In this document: in pieces, positions 60,353-64,000 of the stretch | Layout: every line of letters begins with the position of its first letter | How positions within the stretch are numbered: the first letter of the stretch is position 1 | Assembly: GCF_026343335.1 (NCBI RefSeq) | Contig: NZ_JAPELX010000001.1 | Coordinates: forward strand, 6,138,001-6,202,000 | Reading direction: 5' to 3' | Origin: Streptomyces sp. NBC_00078 | GTDB lineage: Bacteria; Actinomycetota; Actinomycetes; Streptomycetales; Streptomycetaceae | DNA: 64,000 nt | The notes under the pieces: generated by a model | Seen by the model: only the letters and a program-made list of their open reading frames with translations | Database searches by the model: none | Told to the model about the DNA's origin: nothing | Position numbers and translations under genes: made by a program

Positions 60353-61621
60353 ATGCGGAAGATACTCGTCGTAGGAGCCGGTCAGTCCGGTCTCCAGCTC
60401 GCCCTCGGCCTTCAGTCGCAGGGGTACGAGGTCACCCTGATGTCGAACCGGACGGCGGACGAGATCCGTTCCGGCCGGGTCATGTCGACGCAGTGCATGT
60501 TCCACACGGCACTGCAGCACGAGCGCGATCTCCAGCTGAACTTCTGGGAGTCCCAGGCCCCGAAGATCGAAGGACTCGGCGTCTCGGTCGCGGCCCCCGG
60601 CTCGCACGACCCGGGCCCGACACAGCGTGCGATCGACTGGGTGGGCAGGCTCGACGGGTACGCGCAGTCGGTCGACCAGCGGGTGAAGATGGCCGGCTGG
60701 ATGGAGACGTTCGCGCAGCGCGGCGGCCAGCTGGTCATCCACGGCGCGGCGGTCTCCGACCTCGACTACTTCTCCCGTACGTACGATCTGGTGATGGTGT
60801 CGGCGGGCAAGGGCGAGCTGGTGTCCATGTTCGGCCGGGACGCGTCGCGTTCGCCGTACGGCGAGCCGCAGCGCGCCCTCGCGGTGGCGTACGTCCATGG
60901 GCTCGGCCCGCGCCCGGAGCACCCGGAGTTCGAAGCGGTCCGCTGCAACCTGGTCCCGGGCGTGGGCGAGCTGTTCGTCATGCCGACGCTCACCACCTCC
61001 GGGCGAGCGGACATCCTCTTCTGGGAGGGCATACCCGGCGGCCCGCTCGACGTCTTCAACGGCGTCAAGGACCCGGCGGAGCACCTCTCCCTGACCCTGG
61101 AACTCATGGAGCGGTTCACGCCCTGGGAGTACGCGCGGGCCACCAAGGTCGAACTGACCGACGCGGGCGGCGTGTTGGCCGGCCGCTACGCCCCCACCGT
61201 GCGCAACCCCATCGGCCGTCTGCCCGGCGGCGGCCTGGTCCTCGGTGCCGCGGACGTCGTCGTCGCCAACGACCCGATCACCGGGCAGGGCTCCAACTCG
61301 GCTTCCAAGTGCGCCGCTTCCTACCTCTCCTCGATCGTCGAGCACGGCGAGAAGGAGTTCGACGAGGCCTGGATGCAGGCGACGTTCGACCGCTACTGGG
61401 ACACCGCCCAGCACGTCACCAAGTGGACCAACGCCATGCTGGCCCCGCCGCCGGAGCACATCCTCAACCTCATCGGCGCCGCGGGCCTGCTCCAGCCGGT
61501 CGCCGACCGTTTCGCCAACGGGTTCAACGACCCGGCCGACTTCGAGAACTTCTTCTACGAGCCGGCCAGGACCGAGGCCTACCTCGCGTCGGTCACCGGA
61601 GCCTGCTCGCCGACCGCCTGA
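60353..61621 (+). CDS. Styrene-monooxygenase-like flavin monooxygenase
   Basis: A 422-residue FAD-dependent monooxygenase of the StyA/indole-monooxygenase group. The dinucleotide-binding motif VVGAGQSGLQLALGLQSQGY is at residues ~5-24. The second conserved part LGAADVVVANDPITGQGSNS near residue 300 resembles the FAD ribityl-binding DG/DP motif of StyA-like enzymes. Such enzymes epoxidise aromatic alkenes or indole with a separate flavin reductase (not nearby). The ATG at 60353 follows CTTAGGAG. It is the fifth gene of the conservon operon by spacing (27 nt). Its stop overlaps the repeat tail of the convergent NlpC gene. Confidence 0.85.
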   Translation: MRKILVVGAGQSGLQLALGLQSQGYEVTLMSNRTADEIRSGRVMSTQCMFHTALQHERDLQLNFWESQAPKIEGLGVSVAAPGSHDPGPTQRAIDWVGRLDGYAQSVDQRVKMAGWMETFAQRGGQLVIHGAAVSDLDYFSRTYDLVMVSAGKGELVSMFGRDASRSPYGEPQRALAVAYVHGLGPRPEHPEFEAVRCNLVPGVGELFVMPTLTTSGRADILFWEGIPGGPLDVFNGVKDPAEHLSLTLELMERFTPWEYARATKVELTDAGGVLAGRYAPTVRNPIGRLPGGGLVLGAADVVVANDPITGQGSNSASKCAASYLSSIVEHGEKEFDEAWMQATFDRYWDTAQHVTKWTNAMLAPPPEHILNLIGAAGLLQPVADRFANGFNDPADFENFFYEPARTEAYLASVTGACSPTA

Positions 61622-62766
61622 TCACCGACCGTCCGGCCGTCGACCGGCTGATCACCGACCGTCCGGCCGTCGACCGGCTGATCACCGACCGTCCGGCCGT
61701 CGACCGGCTGATCATCGACCGTCCGGCCACCGTCCGGCCGGACGGCTCCCAGGACCGGATAGGTCGCGATCGGCGAGAGCTTCACCTTCTCGCCGGTGCG
61801 CGGCGCCTGGATCACCATGCCCCGGCCCACGTACATCGCGACATGCGTGGCCTCGGGGAAGTAGACCACCAGGTCACCGGGGCGCAGCTGGTCGAGCGGG
61901 ATGCGCGGCAGCTGCGCCCACTGCTCCTGGCTGGTCCGCGGGATCGGCTTGCCCGCGTGGTCCCAGGCCTCTGACGTCAGCCCCGAGCAGTCGTACGACC
62001 TCGGGCCCTCGGCGCCCCACTGGTACGGCTTGCCCAGCTGCCGCACGGCGTACCGCAGCGCCCGGTCGCCCTCCTGCGACGCCTCGTTCTTGTCACTCAG
62101 CGCGCCGGACGCCGTGATCCGCTGCTGTGCCCTGTCGACCCCGTTCTTCTCCAACTCGGCGAGCGCGGCCAGCTGTTCGGGGGTGAGGGAGACGAGGAGT
62201 TCCTCGACGGCCTTCAACCGTCCCTGTACGTCGTCCCGGTCCTTCTTCTGCCGCGCGGCCAGGGAGAGCTGGTCGTCGAGTGCCTTGCGCGCCTTGCGGG
62301 CCAGGACGTCGGCCTTCTTCTCGGTGCCGGTCAGCCGGCCGACCGTCTCGGCCCGCTCCCGCGCCAACTGGCCGATCACATGGCCCTGGTCGAGCGCCTG
62401 CTGCGGGTTGCGGGCCAGCAGCAGGCGTACGTACGAGGAGATGTCGGTGCTGCCCTGGTACTGCTGCCGGGCCAGGCGGCCCGCCGCGCCCCGGCTGTCC
62501 TGCAGCGAGAGGCGGGTCCGGGCCAGCGCGCGGTCCAGACGGGCCACCTCGGCACGCTGCTTCTTCAGTTTCTCCGCGGTGGCGTCGTAGGTCTCGGTGG
62601 CCCGCTCCGCCTCGCGGTAAAGCCGCTGAAGGTCCGTCAGCTGCTGGGCGACGGTGCGTTCGCCGCCGGGCCCGGGCTCGGGCACGGCTGCGGCGGGCAG
62701 CGGTGCGAGGACGGCGCCGGCGGCCATCGCCGCCGTACACACCAGACGCAGAAGCCTTCCTGACAC
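61579..62766 (-). CDS. Secreted NlpC/P60 peptidoglycan hydrolase with repeat tail
   Basis: A 395-residue secreted endopeptidase. A signal peptide (LLRLVCTAAMAAGAVLAPLP ... AAA, cut near residue 27) is followed by a long coiled-coil region (~35-220), as in RipA/CwlO-type proteins, then the NlpC/P60 domain with catalytic Cys260 in PRSYDCSGLTSEAW and His308 in FPEATHVAMYVGRG. It cuts peptide cross-links in the cell wall. The last ~45 residues are a repeated VDGRTVGDQP decapeptide without known domain. Its 3' end overlaps the convergent monooxygenase gene by 43 bp. The start is ATG 62766, the only good Met before the signal peptide. Confidence 0.9.
   Translation of the reverse strand: MSGRLLRLVCTAAMAAGAVLAPLPAAAVPEPGPGGERTVAQQLTDLQRLYREAERATETYDATAEKLKKQRAEVARLDRALARTRLSLQDSRGAAGRLARQQYQGSTDISSYVRLLLARNPQQALDQGHVIGQLARERAETVGRLTGTEKKADVLARKARKALDDQLSLAARQKKDRDDVQGRLKAVEELLVSLTPEQLAALAELEKNGVDRAQQRITASGALSDKNEASQEGDRALRYAVRQLGKPYQWGAEGPRSYDCSGLTSEAWDHAGKPIPRTSQEQWAQLPRIPLDQLRPGDLVVYFPEATHVAMYVGRGMVIQAPRTGEKVKLSPIATYPVLGAVRPDGGRTVDDQPVDGRTVGDQPVDGRTVGDQPVDGRTVGDQAVGEQAPVTDAR
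61621..61740. repeat. 30-bp tandem repeat encoding a decapeptide tail
   Basis: Three perfect copies of a 30-bp unit (61621-61650, 61651-61680, 61681-61710) and one degenerate copy (61711-61740). The unit begins ATCACCGACC and ends CGACCGGCTG. On the minus strand it encodes a decapeptide (VDGRTVGDQP) repeated at the C-terminus of the NlpC/P60 protein. The array starts at the last base of the convergent monooxygenase stop codon. Confidence 0.9.
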
Positions 62767-62869
62767 GTCATCACCTCCCGTGCGGGGCGGTCTCTCCGCT
62801 CCGTACAGTCAGCTCTTGACGTACGTGGCACGTAATCGCACCGGCTGTGCGCGGTTCGGCGCAATCACG

Positions 62870-63199
62870 TCACCCGTCGGTGTCGTCCGGCTTGCCGCCC
62901 GGCGTGGCGTCCGGACCGGTGTCCGGCTTGGACCACGGCCACTTCAGCCTGTCGATCCTGCCCGTGGGGTCGTACTCGTACTTCCACCCCTGCGGCAGTC
63001 CGAGGCGCTTGCTGTGGCCGCGTGGGACGCGCCGGTAGACGAGCACGGTGGGCGGGCCCCCGGCGGCGTCCGGGAGGGGGATGCGGTACGTCTTGGGCGG
63101 GTGCCCGGTGGGGCCCACGAGGACCGGCAGCACACGGCCGTCCATCGGGCCGCCCTCGAAGGGGGTGTGTTCGCTCTTCACGGCACCAGTGTCAGACAT
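62870..63199 (-). CDS. Hypothetical protein, TetR operon partner
   Basis: A 109-residue polar protein without a membrane segment: EGGPMDGRVLPVLVGPTGHP, TYRIPLPDAAGGPPTVLVYR and HSKRLGLPQGWKYEYDPTGR followed by a Lys/Pro/Asp tail. No family is recognised. The ATG at 63199 lies upstream of the TetR stop codon (63192-63194), so the genes overlap by 8 nt and this one is co-transcribed with the regulator. The 103-bp gap to the NlpC gene holds no gene. Confidence 0.7.
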   Translation of the reverse strand: MSDTGAVKSEHTPFEGGPMDGRVLPVLVGPTGHPPKTYRIPLPDAAGGPPTVLVYRRVPRGHSKRLGLPQGWKYEYDPTGRIDRLKWPWSKPDTGPDATPGGKPDDTDG

Positions 63200-63839
63200 T
63201 CTCCGCCAGCGCCCGCACCAGCGCGGCGGTCTGCGGGTCCCGGCCCGCGGTCACCGAGAGGACGGCCGTGAACTGCTCGACCAGCCAGTCCCGCAGCTCG
63301 TCGACCGGCGGCTGCTTGTCCTCGTCGAGCCAGATCAGGGAGGCCGCCTCGACCGCGGTGATCCACATCCGTACGGTCATGCGCAGCAGCAGTCCGGGAT
63401 CCGTGACCTCCAGATGGCTCAGGATGTGCTCCGCTGCGGCCCGGCGTACGCCGTCCACGATGGCGGTCGTCCGGGACGTCCCGACCACGCTGCCGCCCTG
63501 CAGCAGTGCGCTGAAGCCGGCGTCATGCTGGTCGACGAAGGCGAGATAGCGGTCGAGGGCACGGGCCAGACGGCGCAGGAGGGGGCCTTCGCGGGCCTCG
63601 TCGAAGCACTGCTGCAGTTCGTCGGCGGCGGACCGGAGCGCGGCTTCGTACAGCTGCTGCTTGCCGCCGGGGAAGTACCGGTACACCAGTGGCCGCGACA
63701 CCCCGGCCGCCTCTGCCACGTCGTCGAGGGAGACCTCCTCGGGGGCGCGGTGTGCGAAGAGACCGAGAGCGGCTTCGAGGAGCTGACTGCGGCGCTCCTC
63801 GACGCTCAGGCGGCGGTAGGCGGGCGCGGCAGGCGTCAT
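63192..63839 (-). CDS. TetR-family transcriptional regulator
   Basis: A 215-residue TetR regulator. HTH: LSVEERRSQLLEAALGLFAH ... VSLDDVAEAAGVSRPLVYRY, with the tail FPGGKQQLYEAALRS. The C-terminal ligand domain is helical. The start was set at ATG 63839 (MTPAAPAYRR) because TACGCT on the minus strand (63846-63851) lies 6 nt upstream, a leaderless-type promoter; GTG further upstream is unlikely. It overlaps the downstream hypothetical gene by 8 nt. The ligand is unknown. Confidence 0.87.
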   Translation of the reverse strand: MTPAAPAYRRLSVEERRSQLLEAALGLFAHRAPEEVSLDDVAEAAGVSRPLVYRYFPGGKQQLYEAALRSAADELQQCFDEAREGPLLRRLARALDRYLAFVDQHDAGFSALLQGGSVVGTSRTTAIVDGVRRAAAEHILSHLEVTDPGLLLRMTVRMWITAVEAASLIWLDEDKQPPVDELRDWLVEQFTAVLSVTAGRDPQTAALVRALAENV

Positions 63840-63898
63840 GGGTGCAGCGTAGTCGGGCGGCTGCACGTGCGTCGTGGCTGGTCGCACGGGCGCGACCC

Positions 63899-64000
63899 GG
63901 CCCGCACGCGGTGCTCTTCGGCCCGCACGCAGTGTCCTTCGGCCCGCACGCGGTGCTCTTCGGCCCGCACGCAGTGTCCTTCGGCCCGTACCCGGTCCGC
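63899..64000. repeat. 21-bp tandem array at the window edge
   Basis: Units starting GGCCCGCACGC occur at 63899, 63920, 63941 and 63962, with a variant (GGCCCGTACCC) at 63983. Units alternate between the endings GGTGCTCTTC and AGTGTCCTTC, giving a 42-bp higher-order repeat. As 21 is a multiple of 3, it could belong to a coding sequence beyond the window, but no frame is decisive. It runs to the last base. Confidence 0.8.

Overview
The window is a 64-kb piece of a Streptomyces chromosome. The GC content is very high, third codon positions are almost all G or C, and GTG starts, ATGA/GTGA stop-start overlaps and apparently leaderless genes are common. The gene content is typical of the genus: das/nag chitosugar genes, a WhiB-like protein, SigH with its anti-sigma factor, Ni-superoxide dismutase with its maturation protease, an EshA-like family 2B encapsulin, a conservon, HspR-controlled Lon and a fused 2-oxoglutarate dehydrogenase. 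As far as I can recall, the order follows the core of the S. coelicolor chromosome around SCO5232-SCO5293, with local insertions. No rRNA, tRNA or CRISPR array was seen.

Layout. 1-6 kb: end of dasA, then dasBC (chito-oligosaccharide importer), dasD (GH3 N-acetylglucosaminidase) and nagB, with a DasR box (dre) between nagB and a divergent double-SIS sugar isomerase-like gene. 6-9.5 kb: SDR/TetR divergon, a gap with a second dre-like box, and an orphan PdtaS-type histidine kinase. 9.5-17 kb: wblE, lipid kinase, ushX-sigH stress-response pair, Na+/H+ antiporter, PLP enzyme, amidase. 17-20 kb: family 2B encapsulin shell plus polyprenyl diphosphate synthase, a likely terpenoid nanocompartment. 20-24 kb: small genes, DGPF/YCII protein with ECF42 sigma factor, VOC and AraC genes. 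24-27.7 kb: phosphate permease, small membrane protein and PPK2 (phosphate uptake/polyphosphate), then sodN/sodX. 27.6-33 kb: CGNR regulator, methyltransferase, a 21-copy octamer array in front of a small secreted Lys/Cys protein, and a polar amino acid ABC importer. 33-36.3 kb: malic enzyme and an intact IS1182-family insertion sequence. 36.5-42 kb: quinone-oxidoreductase-like enzyme, a two-gene HTH/Clp-N operon with twin palindromic operators, a PadR/DUF4097 operon, and a decayed gene. 42-48.9 kb: kgd, a two-component system and a spermidine-synthase-like protein. 49-55 kb: rhomboid-like protein, GNAT, lon with a HAIR box, MarR, PP2C phosphatase. 55-62 kb: conservon cvnABCD followed by a styrene-monooxygenase-like flavoenzyme. 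61.6-64 kb: NlpC/P60 hydrolase with a repeat tail, hypothetical protein, TetR and a 21-bp repeat array running off the window.

Three recurrent themes stand out. Short tandem arrays of different unit size (7, 8, 30 and 21 bp) sit at gene ends or in intergenic spaces. At least seven genes have a TAnnnT -10 box 6-7 nt before the start codon, which suggests leaderless mRNAs. Compact auto-regulated pairs are frequent (TetR/SDR, HTH/Clp-N, PadR/DUF4097, ushX/sigH). The best candidates for under-described biology are the encapsulin plus prenyl synthase, the HTH/Clp-N operon, the coiled-coil PadR/DUF4097 pair and the phosphate/polyphosphate operon. All functional assignments are from sequence reading only.
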